A stretch of DNA of 64,000 nt from Garcia nutans. Taxonomy: Eukaryota > Streptophyta > Magnoliopsida > Malpighiales > Euphorbiaceae. Location of the stretch: positions 45,381,501-45,445,500 of the forward strand of contig CANTUV010000008.1 of NCBI GenBank assembly GCA_947685225.1. Direction: 5' to 3'. Of the stretch, positions 20,136 to 31,379 are shown in pieces. Numbering within the stretch: position 1 is the first letter of the stretch; the number at the start of each line of letters is the position of its first letter. The notes beneath the pieces were generated by a model. That model made no database searches. It was not told the origin of the DNA and saw only the letters and a list, made by a program, of their open reading frames with translations. The position numbers were made by a program, and so were the translations under genes.

Positions 20136-20696
20136 CTCGAGTCTAGAACCCAAAATTTTTCTTAGGTCCAGAACCTAGAATCTCCCTTGAGTCCAGAACT
20201 CGAACCGAGTCCAAAACCTAAATTTTCCTTAGGTCCAGAACCTAGAATTATCCTTGAGTCCAGAACTCGAACCGGGTCCAGAACCCAAATTTTTCTTAGG
20301 TCCAGAACCTAGAATTTCCCTTGAGTCCAGAACTCAAACCGGGTCTAGAACCCAAATTTTCCTTAGGTCCAGAACCTAGAATTATCCTTGAGTCCAGAAC
20401 TCGAATCGGGTCCAGAACCCAAATTTTCTTTAGGTTGAGAACCTAGAATTATTCTTTAGTCCAGAACTCGAGCCGGGTCCAAAACCCAAATTTTCCTTAG
20501 GTATAAAACCTAGAATTATCCTTGAGTCCAGAACTCAAATCGGGTCCAGAACCCAAAATTTTCTTAGGTCCAGAACCTAGAATTATCCTTGAGTCCAGAA
20601 CTCGAACCGGATCTAGAACCCAAATTTTCCTTAGGTCCAGAACCTAGAATTATCCTTGAGTCCAGAACTCGAACTGGGTCCAGAACCCAAACCTCA
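20136..20696 (+). repeat. 67-base tandem array with three alternating dyads
   Basis: About eight copies of a 67-base unit. Each has three dyads with the constant spacer CCAGA: AGGT-CCAGA-ACCT, GAGT-CCAGA-ACTC and GGGT-CCAGA-ACCC, about 20-23 bases apart. The arms differ among the three kinds yet remain complementary in most copies. Confidence 0.9.
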
Positions 20697-20762
20697 ACCA
20701 TTTCATCAAAAATTAAGTCTTATTGCTTTTCACTCTCTTTCACTGAGGTTTCAGATCATTCA

Positions 20763-20776
20763 AGCAGGGGGCAAAC
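20763..20776 (+). other. Polypurine tract of element B
   Basis: AGCAGGGGGCAAAC directly before the 3' LTR start TGTAGACC. It is the primer for plus-strand DNA synthesis. Confidence 0.85.
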
Positions 20777-22963
20777 TGTAGACCCTCAATTTTGACCCAA
20801 TCCGGTCCAATATGTTTTATTTAGTCTAAAATGATTTTTGTTATCTAATTGGTCCAAAATAATTTTTATTAAATAATTTTTGCTTTAGTATCTAATTTTT
20901 ATTAATAAAAAATAGAAATAAACAAATAAAAGTCAAAAAATAAAAATAAAAATAAAAATCGGAGTCGAAAAAATCGGCGACGAAAAAATTGTAATGCGAG
21001 TCCGTGGGCATTTCGCCAGCAGGAAATTCCTGCGAGCGAAATCACTATGCTATTTTGCACGCAGAGCAGAAATTTTCTGCCTACAAAATAGCTTATGAAC
21101 ACTCTTCGCGCCCGCTGCAGCGGCCAGCTGCAGCTAATTTTTTCGCCAGCGCAGTTTTTCCGCAGCAGTTTTTTTTTGTAGCGCAAATTTTCCGACTCAA
21201 ATTTTTCGAAACCTAATCCAATTAGGTTTTGGTTTCTTTTTTTTATTAATATTACTTACCTTAACTAATTAGGAAAAAACAGCCTCAAACCACTATAAAT
21301 AAGGACCAAAGACAATTAAAAAAGAGGAGGCAAAAAATCCAAGAGTAGTTTGGAAAATTTGAAACCAAATCAAGGAAGGAAAAGAAGAAATTCAATTCAA
21401 CTCTTTTTTGGAACAGCAGCAGCATGATTTAGAGGATTCAAAGGCAAAAAAGGCTTGTCTTTGGAGCTAGTTCATCCAAGAAGAATTGTTTTTGGAGAAG
21501 TCATCAAAAGAAGGTATGTGTTAATTAATTTTCTTTAATTGTTTTCTTTACACAGTAGCAAATTTATGAAATCAAAATTAAAAATCTTTGAACTTTAATT
21601 TAGTTTTCTAAAGCCAAAAAACCTTATTTTGTTACTTTATTTTCCAAAAAGACTTAAAATTGTTATTTTTTCTTCTTAAAAAACCTTAAAACTATAATTG
21701 AACATTTTCTTCAACAAAACCAAAATCAAATTTTGTTTCTTTCAAAACTTTAAACTTGGTACTTTTTCATTCAAAAAGCCTTAAAAAAATCTTTTCTACT
21801 TATAAAAACTTTAATTTATTTGTTTAAATTCATAAAATATCAAATTTATTTCCAAATTCCTATAAATTATTCACCACTTCCAAAATATCAAATCCAAATT
21901 CAACTTCCAAAATTTAAAATAATGAACACTAACCCTTTTAAAACCTTAAACCCTAATTTTTATGAACCCTAATCCTTTTAAAATATTAAAAAACATAAAA
22001 ACATAAAAACCTAAATTTTACACAGTAGCTTAGGAATCCAATAACCAAAAATCACAAATTAAAGTATTTTAAAGTGTTTAAGACCCTAGTTTCATGATAT
22101 CATCATTCAAACCTTAATTTTGTTAATCAAAGAGTCTTACCAACCCTTTAAAACATAAAACCCTAATTTATTTTAATTCCATAAAAAGTCACAGTAGCCA
22201 TAATTGGACTTTTATTTACTTTATTCAATTCCATACTTGATTATGCTTTGATTTATTTCTTATGCTTTAATTTATTTAATTTCAATACTTGATTTATTTA
22301 ATTTATCATGGATGGATGTTTATTTTCTATTTTGATTAATAGCTTTGATGAATGATTTATTTATGATGAATGATTATTTACTTTTATCAATTAATTTTGA
22401 TTTCCAAAAGTTGTAAGAGGTATGTTTCCACTTGGTGGGTACCTCATTAGTTAAACATCATGTAATTTAATTTGTTTTTTTTTAGAACCTATGTAAAGGG
22501 CATGTTTCTACCTTTTGGTGGGTGTCCTATTTAGGCATGTGATGTAAGGACATGTTTCCATCCTTGGATGGGTGTCCATTTATTTGCTTTGTTTGGACAT
22601 TGCTTTGATTTTAATATAATGATGCTTTCTTTTTATTGTTTGTAGTATGGATAATATTGTTATATTTAAGAATTTTATAATATTAAAGCCTATAAAGGAG
22701 GCCGGTTCCAATAAACCGGGCGTTATGGGTGTGCTGGGCCATTTCTCACCTTCCCCACACGTACCCAACTTTTCGAACCCATTAAGGTGTTGGGGATTCC
22801 TTAGGAATTGAGTCATCCACCCCTTTTTTTTCCCTGTCCGTCCGGGTGGCGACTCCAATTTTCTCCGGACTTAGGTCCGTGTTCTCTAAGGCCCTGAGCC
22901 TAAACAGTGCCAAAGTCCCAAGAACCATTCCACCGGGAGTGGGGGCAAAAATCCCTGCTCACA
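20777..22963 (+). mobile_element. 3' LTR of element B
   Basis: 2187 bases, TGTAGACCC to CTGCTCACA, collinear with 7066-9273 with scattered substitutions and small indels. It has the U3 hairpin at 21046-21094, a TATA box at 21293-21301, a donor-like AAG|GTATGTG at 21513 and the hairpin trio at 22417-22577. It is followed at once by a gag fragment rather than a target duplication, so it also acts as a 5' LTR-like flank of the next remnant. Confidence 0.9.
22417..22577 (+). repeat. Triple hairpin block of Tat LTR (copy 5)
   Basis: Hairpins at 22417-22445, 22498-22527 and 22548-22577, matching those of the 5' LTR of the same element. Confidence 0.85.
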
Positions 22964-23759
22964 ACAACCTTAATTGCGACAGTTCAAAAGCTTATAATAA
23001 TCCGACCTATGCCAAAGATGAAGAATCTACCAACGACTCAATCAATTTTTCACCAAAAGCAATGGAGCCCGAACAAATTAAAAGAATGGTAGATGACGCC
23101 TTCAATGCTAAAATGGAAGAACTAAAGGGGGCCCTAGCTGAGATCATGAAGAATCAAATGACTACAATGTTTAGGAAAAATGCCGAAGCATCCGCAAGCA
23201 CCAAGAAAGATAAGGGGAAGGCTAAAGTTGGTGAAGTGGCTTTTGATGATGATAAGGTGATCATTGGTGATGATGACGATTGGGCTCAATACTTCCAAGA
23301 TCCTTAAGACAAGAAGAAAGAGCCGAAGATTGTTGAAAGATCAACTATGGAAAAGACTAAAACTTCTAATGTTAAGAAACTGATTGCTGATTTACAAAAG
23401 AAATTCAAGAAGAAGCTGAAAACCAAAGAGATGTCCGAGATCGACAAGTTGTTTGAACTAGATGAGGAGGTCCCTTATAAGTTTAAAATGCCTTCCTTTG
23501 CTAGATATAATTGTACAAGAAATTCTCACTTGCATGTTAAACAATACATCACTGCCATATAGTCAACCAGAGCTACTAAGGCTCAAACTCTAAGATATTT
23601 CATGCTCTCATTAGACCCTGTTGTCCAAAATTGGTTGAACACCTTAGAGGAAAGTACTCAAAAAGATTGGGACATGTTGTACAAGGCCTTCATTCAGCAA
23701 TATGGGTACAATGTCGAGTTGAAAATTACCTTAATGGAAGTTGAGTCCATTAGACAAAG
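22964..23759 (+). pseudogene. gag: Tat gag fragment joined to an LTR
   Basis: Homologous to 10370-11180 of element B but clearly a different copy. The LTR reading frame (GVGAKIPAH) runs straight into the gag frame (LNCDSSKAYNNPTY) with no leader or primer site between them. The gag ATG is at 23062. TAA at 23305 and TAG at 23560 interrupt it, and it is cut at 23759 by the next LTR. The join could be a deletion across the shared word GCTCACA, or a copy of a spliced RNA. Confidence 0.85.
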
Positions 23760-25452
23760 TGTAGACCCTTAATTTTTGACTCATTCAAATTCGATAGTCT
23801 ATAATAATTTTTGTGGTATTTTATTTATTTTAATAATATTCTAATTACTAATAATATTTAATAGTTATTTTTAATAAAAATAAAAAATATAAAAAAAATA
23901 AAAAATCAGACGGATCGGCGAGTGACGCGCGGCTGCCCATTTCACCGCAGATAGCAATCTGGGCCAATTCTGCTATGAATTGGCTTGCCAGCTAGCCCGC
24001 CTCGCCCGTTTTTGCTAGCTCAGCCCACGAGCCCAACAGCCCGTGCACTGCCAATTTTTTTACCAAACCTTGTTTTATCCATTTTCTAATTTTTTTCTAA
24101 AAAAAAAATTGGTATTTCCTTATTAAAATAGGATTAGGACTTTATTTTTTCTTTAAATACCATATTAAAACACAATAATAAAGGACGGGGGGTGGGGGGG
24201 AAGGAGAAAACCCTAGGAGAAGTAAAAAAGAAAAAGAAGAGGACGAGGAAAGAGAAACAGGGAAAACCCTAAAGAAAAAAAAGAAAAGCAGAGGTCGATT
24301 GAGATTAACATAGACTGAAACAACAAAGAAGAAATAGCAAAGATAAATTATCAACAATCGAGGAGTAAACAACGAACACTCATCAATCAATCAATCCATC
24401 AAAGGCAGCAGCACTGCCTTTGTTATTACTCATCCAAAAAACAATTTGGTGGAACCTTCAACGCAGGTTTTGTGTCTTAATCTTGAATTTGCTTAAAACT
24501 TCAATTGTTATATCATTCTTGTTCTTACTAGTTTTTGTTTGTTTATTTTTATTATCACTTTGATTCAATAGTATAAAATGGTAAACCCTAATTATATATT
24601 ATGTTCATTATTGTTTCATCTAATAGCTTAAAAATCCAGAGAATTCCAAAAGCCCTAAACTATCTTATTAATTCTCAAAACCCTAACCCCAGTGTCTTAA
24701 ATCCCTAATTTTTCTAAACCCTAATTTTCTTAAAACCAATCTAGTAAGCCCTAGTTTTCCTAAACCCTAATTCTTAAAACATCAAAACCTTATCAACTCC
24801 TTAATTTTTCAAACCCCCATTCAGTAAATCTAACAAACCCTTAAGCCCAAATCCAATAAATCTCATAAATCTTTCTCTCCAGTAAGCCTAAAAAATCTTA
24901 AACCCTAATCCCAATCTTTTAAAATTATAAACCCTAATGTCTTAAGGTTTCAAAACCCTAATTTCATGATGTTAGCTTTAAACCCTAATTTGATTAACCA
25001 AAAACCTTACTAGTTTCTCAAATTTATAAAACTCTAATCCATCCCATTCTTCCAAAATTCTCACAGTAGCCTAAATAATAATAATAATAATTTCAAAAAC
25101 CCAAAATCCTAAATATTAATTAAAGAACCCTAAAATGAGACATAAATCTAAATTTGTATCTTTATTTGCTTTATTAATTTTTAGATTTGATTATGTAGTT
25201 TATTATATGTTTTGATGGTTGATTTATTTAATTTTAATGCTTGATTTATTTAATTTATCATGGATGGATATTCTCTTTATTATTATGATTATTATTTATT
25301 TGTTTTGGTATTAAAATTGTAAGAGGTATGTTTCCATTATTGGGTACCTCATTAATTAATTTTCATGTAATTTAAATTGCTTTTATATTTTGGACCAATG
25401 TAAATGACATGTTTCCACCTTTCGGTGGGTGTCATATTTAGTTTAGACATGA
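23760..25452 (+). mobile_element. Tat LTR (element D), truncated at its 3' side
   Basis: Starts TGTAGACCCTTAATTTTTGAC like the LTR of element A. U3 has a GCCAATTC/GAATTGGC hairpin near 23965-23990. A purine-rich stretch follows at 24180-24310, an AG|GT step at 24466 and a telobox-rich region at 24580-24990 with about eight AAACCCTAA words. Two of the three hairpins remain (25323-25350, 25405-25434). Homology stops near 25452, before the LTR end. Confidence 0.85.
25323..25434 (+). repeat. Hairpin block of Tat LTR (copy 6, two of three)
   Basis: 25323-25350 keeps GAGGTA/TACCTC with a weak inner stem. 25405-25434 has TGACA/TGTCA as outer stem, a paired change from the GGACA/TGTCC of other copies, with inner CCACC/GGTGG. 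Confidence 0.8.
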
Positions 25453-26323
25453 ACGATAAGAAGAAAAAATATATAATTATAAATATAATAATAACATATA
25501 TTGTACAATAGTAAATTATTAATAGATAAAAGTTTTTTTTCTTTTCTTTTTTATCAATATAGATAGGAGTTGATAATGGGTATAGCAGAACAGAGATAGA
25601 TGGGGTTGCATTACTTGTTAGGTGGGTCATATACAAATGTTTGGAAGAAGATGAGCAGTGAAAGTATTATATTGTTTTCTTAATTGGAATTTGGCAATTG
25701 GCATTACAAAACTACCCTTTGAAATTGAATTATAAAAAGCTATGAATTGTCTTTTTCTCTTTCGTACCAAGACTACCTCAACTTGGGTCCTTTCCACTTT
25801 ATATATGAGTAGGGTAATTGATCAACTAATCCTCCCTCCATCTCCATGGACACGCCATATGTTTCCATGTCTCCCCTCTTCTTTTGTTTTCAATTTTGCA
25901 AGAGATAAAAAAACTAGATTGCATGGTGCAATTTTGTTCAATATTAATGGTGGGACTACCAAGTAATATCTTTGAAGACAAAAGGCAAAACCAATCTTAA
26001 AAAACTGTCCATGGATTGGCCCATAAAAGTAAGCCTACAAATAGTTTTCATAGCCCAATTTTAGAGCCCACCATGTCCATATTCTGTGACTTTATATTGT
26101 TTTCTCTTTTGTATGTTTGTTGTTTGGTTTTATTGATAAAAACACAACATGTCAGTTTCATATGTTGTTTGAAGTAACATTTTTAAATTACTTTTTGATG
26201 TTTTCTTTAATTTTTAAAAAATAATTTGTTACCTAATATAATATTTACCTTCGTCATGTGAATATATATTTGCTTTCTATCTAAATTAAAATTTCATATT
26301 TATTGGTAGTGCTCTTTGGTTAT
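25453..26323. other. Unassigned DNA upstream of the CACTA fragment
   Basis: About 870 bases that match none of the LTR families here. It contains AT-rich low-complexity sequence (25450-25560) and otherwise ordinary-looking non-coding sequence. The target duplication of the solo LTR shows that this DNA was contiguous with the CACTA transposase start at 28214, so it is probably the 5' part of that element or its host flank. I saw no CACTA terminal repeat. Confidence 0.5.
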
Positions 26324-28208
26324 TGTTATGATCATTTTTATATTTGTTTTTAGGGTAATTTTATTTACTTTTTAGTTATTTTTTTTCTAATATGTTTGTT
26401 AAGTTGTTTGAATATTTTTGGTGATTTAGTTTGGAGCACGAATGTGTGAAAAATAGAGTTTAAATTCATTTTGTTGAAGCCAATTTGGAAGGAAAGCATT
26501 GAACGCGGCCAAGTTGGTCCAAGCTTAGCCGTGTCCTTCATTAAGGAAATTGAATTTTTTTTAGCAGAGCTTAACACACTCATCGTCTTGGTTGTGTCTC
26601 TGACCGTGTCACATGACATGGCTAAGATAAATTTAAGGCTTAGCCATGTCTACATAGCACTGAACTTTCATAAGAATTAATTAAAGTCTACACAACACTG
26701 GACACAGGGAAAGGACACGGTCGTGCCCTTAGCCATGTCACACCACACAGCCAAGACAAGAAATTCCTTGGCCGTGCCCTTCGTCATGAAACAAGAGAAG
26801 AGGATGCAGAAGTAGGCATAGTCAGAAGACACAACCGTGTATCTGACCGTGTCACTCCACGCAAGCTCAAGAAAAGAAAAACCAAAAGAAGGCAGAAGCA
26901 GACACCACCATAAGGCTTGGCCGTGTCCCAGGAAAAATTGAAAGACACGGCTAGGGCCAAGCTGATTTGGCCATGTATGTGAGAGATTCCCTTTTGTATA
27001 TTAACATGTTCAGTGGGACAAGAGACAAAAAGTGATGTTTTTAAGCAAAATGTGAACTGCTTTTTAGAAAAGAAAGTTTTAAAATTTGAAAAGGGGAAAA
27101 CAAATAGAAGTGGAGAGTATGGTGAAAGGATGGAAAAGCATGGGTTTAAATAAAAAAATATTTGTAATTGAGCTCAGCCAGGAAAGTTTTGATTAAAAAA
27201 GAGAAGGAGAGACACTTTTTTGGGGGCTAGAAATTAGTTTTTTTTTTTTTTTTTGCAAAGCTCTAAGGGGATTTAAGGAAGATTTTTGCCCTTTGATATT
27301 CATTTATCCATTTTTTCTACACAAGATTGGTTTTGCAAAGATTTTGGAGGAGGTTTAAGGATTCTTCATCAAACTCAAGTAAGGGTGGAGGAAGAACAAG
27401 AGAATATCAACTCTAGTCTTCTTCAAACCGGGTTTTGTTATTCCTTGAATTAATTCAATTAATTCATTCTAGATTTTTGTTGATTTGTTATGAACATTAA
27501 TATTTCAATGGATATTTGTGATTTGATTTCAATTGCGATGAGTATGTGCTTTGATTTGATGATGATGAGATAAATTATCCATTCCTAAGATTTGCAATAG
27601 ATTTGATTAAATGATTTAACTCAAGTATTTCCATTAATATACCTTGTTATGTGAGTTGATTACATTGGATTGAATATTAGGTTGATAGATTGGCCACCTA
27701 TTAATCTGTAGATATTGAATGAAGAACCGAGAGGTGAAATTTGATATTGAAAATATATATTCAACTACCCTAAGAATGAATTAGAAATATAAGTTCTAGG
27801 GTTCTCTTAATTTACAAGTTCAAAAATAATTGGTTGTTGTTAATTCATGAATGTGAGAACTAATGAATTGATAATTGCTAATTAACCACAAGAAAAAAAT
27901 TAAGTTACAAGGGTATGTTAATGGTAATTTTAGAACTAAACATTTGATTAAATCAAATTGTAAATCCTAGGCATCCTTTTGAAAGTTTGAAACAATTTTG
28001 TGTAACCACTATTTATTTTACTTGTAATCTTAGATTTCTTTTACCATTACAACAACATACACTCAATTTTTAAATTTTGTTATTTCAATCAAATTATTAC
28101 AAACAAACACCTTCCTTGTGAAATGACCTTAGGACGTTCCACCATTACTACAACTACCTTGTATACTTGTGAGAATCGCTTTATAGTAGTATTAAGTAAA
28201 GCATAACA
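26324..28208 (+). mobile_element. Solo LTR, Athila type, with target duplication GTTAT
   Basis: 1885 bases beginning TGTTATGATCATTTTT and ending GCATAACA. GTTAT occurs immediately before (26319-26323) and after (28209-28213), so one LTR sits alone between a perfect 5-base duplication. It aligns with the LTRs at 35199 and 50289, shown by the shared start TTTAGATCATTTTT-like word and the end around TAGTAGTATTAAG. It carries decayed GACACGG/CCGTGTC words (26504-26990) and no primer site or coding sequence. Confidence 0.88.
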
Positions 28209-28213
28209 GTTAT

Positions 28214-28765
28214 CACAAGTCATCTATTCAGAAATGGACATAAGTTGGATTTCAAAACCATGTAATACACTTGAATATCAAGAAGGGTTGAACCAATTTC
28301 TAGACTTTGCATTTGCAAAAAAGTCATCTAATAATAGAATAAGATGTCTTTGTCCTCATTATTCTTTTAGAAAATGAGAGACTAGAGAAGTGGTTTATGA
28401 ACAATTGATTTGTAGGCCATTTCCAAATGGATACACTGCTTGGTTACAACATAGAGAATTAGGTACTTCACAAATATCTAATTCTACATCTATACAACAA
28501 GATAGTCAGTGTATTCAAGATGCAATGCAAGACCAAGTGCAATACATGGTTCATGACGCTTTTGCATTCGATAGACACCATAATAATGAAGAATCATCTA
28601 CATCACACAGACTACAAAATGAAGAGGAAATGAGGACAGAGAACTTAAACAGGGAGACAAGTGATGAAGTTAAAAAAATTTTATGAGTTACTTAAAGATG
28701 GAGAACAAGAACTATATGAAGGGTACTCAAAATTGTCATTTTTGGTAAAATTATACCATATTAAG
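28214..28765 (+). pseudogene. CACTA (En/Spm) transposase N-terminal fragment
   Basis: ATG at 28234 opens MDISWISKPCNTLEYQEGL, the start of the plant transposase-associated domain, with a RCLCPHYSF cysteine segment and VVYEQLICRPFPNGYTAW. After a low-complexity linker comes FYELLKDGEQELYEGY and LSFLVKLYHIKC, also typical of CACTA transposases. TGA near 28375 sits where these proteins usually have Trp, and there is a frameshift near 28675. Similarity ends at 28765, where Athila leader begins. Only about 180 codons of the gene remain. Confidence 0.82.
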
Positions 28766-28934
28766 TGCATTTGAATTGCTCAAGTGATTTATGTGAGGAC
28801 GAAGGTCATAAGGAAATGAACTTGTTCCATTTGTAGACAACATTCATAGACTTATTAGAGCCGAAGAAATGGATCCTTTAGGATAAGAAGGGGAAAATAT
28901 TGAAGAGCAATTTGAAGAGGACATATAAGTAGAA

Positions 28935-30370
28935 ATGGGTGAAGTGGAAGAACCACCTATGAAGGAGTTCGCTCATCCAATTATTAGGGTGACTACATCC
29001 TATATACAGTTGAGCAATGTAGCAAGAAATTTCGAATTAAACAATACTCATTATAACATGCTTCTATCTTTTCATGGAATGCCAAATGAAGATCCTCTCA
29101 ACTTCGTTCATGATTTTTATTCAACTTTGCACACATTCCCTTTGCAAACGTTGATGGAGGATGAGCTTAAGATGCGGTGTTTTCCTTATACTTTGAAGGA
29201 TAGGGCAAAGGCATGGTTGATGACCTTACTGGAAAACTCATTAGCCATATAGATCGAGGTTTACAACAAGTTCATGACCAAATTCTATTCACACCAGAAG
29301 ACAAAGGAATTTCAGGGAAACATTCCAACCTTCACTCAAATGGATGGTGAACCATTTCATAGGGAATGGGATTATTTCAAATCTTTATTGTTCCAATCCC
29401 ATCATCATCATTATCCATAATAGTTAATCAACTAATTCTTTTATGATGGGATCACTCAGCGGAGTCAAAATACAGTGGATAATGCAGCAGGAGGAGCAAT
29501 GTGTGAGAAAACAGTTGTTGAAATTGTTAGATTATTTGAAATGTTGGGAGAAAATTCACAGCAGAAAAGCATATGGGAGAGACACAAAGGAGTTTATGAA
29601 ATGAACTCCAATTCTAAAATGGCAAGACAGGTAGCAAAATTAACAAGACAAGTTAAGATGCTAAATGCAATATGAAGTGTGCCCAAGCCAAGTCACATAG
29701 CATGTGCATCATGTGGTGTTGTAGGCTATAGTGCAAATATGTGCCCTTCAAACTTTGATCAATTCCAAGAAGGGCAAGAGCAAGTATATGCCTTTGAAGG
29801 TTTCTAACAAAGGGGTAGGAATGACCCATATTCAAATTATTATAATCCCGGTTAGAGAAACTAGCCAAATTTTAATGAAAAAATTAGCAATAAGTTCCAT
29901 CTCAACAATCTTTCTAGCCCTATCAAAGAGGACCTAACTTCCAAGGACAAACTTCAAATCAAGAGCAAATAAAGAAACCTACACTTGAAGATAATTTGAA
30001 TGCTTTCATTCAAATTAGCACCCTAAATCAAGAGGTGAGCATTAAGAGGTTTGATTCTTTGGAAGCATCACTAAAGAAGGTGAAAACTCAAGTTGGTCAA
30101 TTCGCAAAATAATTTCAAGCAAACCAAAAAGGGGAATTTCCAAGCCAACCGGAGAAAGCTAAAACACAATTTTGAGAAGTGGAAAGGTAATAAATAACAA
30201 AATTGGTAATTCATTGGATATAGGTACAAATCAAGAAGATAGTGAGGAAATACAAACCAACCAAGATCAACCGAGTCAATCAAATGAAGAGATATGCTTG
30301 AGGGACCAACTTCACCAAAGTTGCATAAATCTCCAAATTTCTAAGACAGCCAATTCCTTTCTCAAGTAGG
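28935..30370 (+). pseudogene. gag: Athila gag (decayed)
   Basis: The gag core is at 28935-29252 (NFELNNTHYNMLLSFHGM, then KDRAKAWLMTLLENS), a pattern shared by Athila gag proteins. Stops and frameshifts follow. 29475-29744 includes KMARQVAKLTRQVKMLNAI and a zinc knuckle CASCGVVGYSANMC in which the usual His is Tyr. A single copy of the DNLNAFIQ motif lies near 29990; element F has five copies of it. Confidence 0.82.
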
Positions 30371-31300
30371 TTGAAAAATAAAAGGCAAGATAAGCAATTT
30401 TCTAAAATTTATAATATGCTTTCCAAGGTAAGTATAAATCTTCCCTTACTTGAGGTAATTAAGAACATGCTAGCTTATGCCAAATTTTTTAAAGAATTAA
30501 ACACTAAAAAGAAAAGGTATGAGCTTAATGAAAAGGTGATAGTTTCAAAGATAGCTAGTGCTATTTTACTACATAAGTTACCTCTAAAACTAAGGGACCC
30601 TAGAAGTTTCATGATCAATATCTCTATGGGGAATAGGAAAGAGACAACTGGCATGTGTGACTTAGGGGCTAGCATAAATTTGATTCCATATTCAATCTAT
30701 TTGTATTTAGAACTTGGGGAACTTAAACCAACAAAGATGATCTTGCAATTGGCAGATAGAACTATAGTGGATGTCTTAGTTCAAGTTTGGGGTTTAATTG
30801 TTCCCGTTGATTTGTAGTCTTGGACTCAGGGGAAGAAATCCCTAGGATTTTGAACACACGATTTTGTTGGGAAGACCATTTATGGTTATAACCAACACTC
30901 TAATAGATGTTAAAAATGAAAAATTAACCATGACTGTTCTAGGACAAACTGTGGTATTTTTAATTTTTAACCCTTCCCCTATTCTCACTACTGTTGTTTA
31001 TGAGAACTGCTCTTTTATTGATTGTACTGATCTTGCTGTTGAAAAAATTTTCTTTTAGAAAAGGTGTGAAGAAAAGCTTGAGGTAGCCTTGACTTTAGGT
31101 GAAGAGGTTGAAATTTCTGATGAAGGAATTAAGGAATTCAAGTCCATGTTAGATGATGAGAATAATGAGAGGGGACTTGAGATTGAAAAAGAGGAGATTC
31201 AACCAAAATTGGTTGAACTAAAAGAACTTCCAAAGCAATATGCAATACGCAACTAGTGATCATTTATGTGACTCTCAATAGTGATGAAGAAGAGAGACTT
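30371..31300 (+). pseudogene. pro: Athila protease region (decayed)
   Basis: 30371-30817 contains CDLGASINLIPYSIY, the Athila form of the aspartic protease active site, followed by LQLADRTIVDVLVQVWG. 30864-31058 has LGRPFMVITNTLIDVKNEKL, the second protease hallmark. The two parts are in different frames, and an acidic stretch follows to 31300. Confidence 0.8.
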
Positions 31301-31379
31301 ATAAGCGTATGCAAAGACACTAAAGAAAGCCACTTGTTGGGGATTGAGTGATATCAAGGGTATTAGTCCTTCCATGTGT

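Larger units (their letters stand above)
7066..22963 (+). mobile_element. Tat/Ogre-lineage LTR retrotransposon B, nearly complete
   Basis: Both LTRs (7066-9273 and 20777-22963) start TGTAGACCCTCAATTTTGAC, and the element has a primer site, a purine tract, and domains in the order gag, protease, G-patch, reverse transcriptase, RNase H, second RNase H, integrase. The 15.9 kb size, second RNase H, long 3' region with tandem arrays and an antisense gene are hallmarks of the Tat/Ogre group. The coding region has several stops and frameshifts. No clean target duplication flanks it (CGAAC left, ACAAC right), so the right end may have been altered by recombination between LTRs. Confidence 0.9.

Noticed and set aside
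19256..20696. The regularly spaced repeats as a CRISPR array
   Set aside because: Units are contiguous tandem repeats without unique spacers, inside a plant retrotransposon.
20589..20795. 68-codon frame rich in Pro, Glu and Arg
   Set aside because: It is a translation of the 67-base array running into the purine tract and LTR.
7066..22963. A 5-base target duplication for element B
   Set aside because: Left flank CGAAC and right flank ACAAC share only three positions and the right flank is gag of another copy, so no duplication can be claimed.
28209..28765. CACTA fragment as a gene piece captured between an Athila LTR and its gag
   Set aside because: The perfect GTTAT duplication on both sides of 26324-28208 shows a solo LTR inserted into CACTA DNA, so capture by the retrotransposon is not needed.
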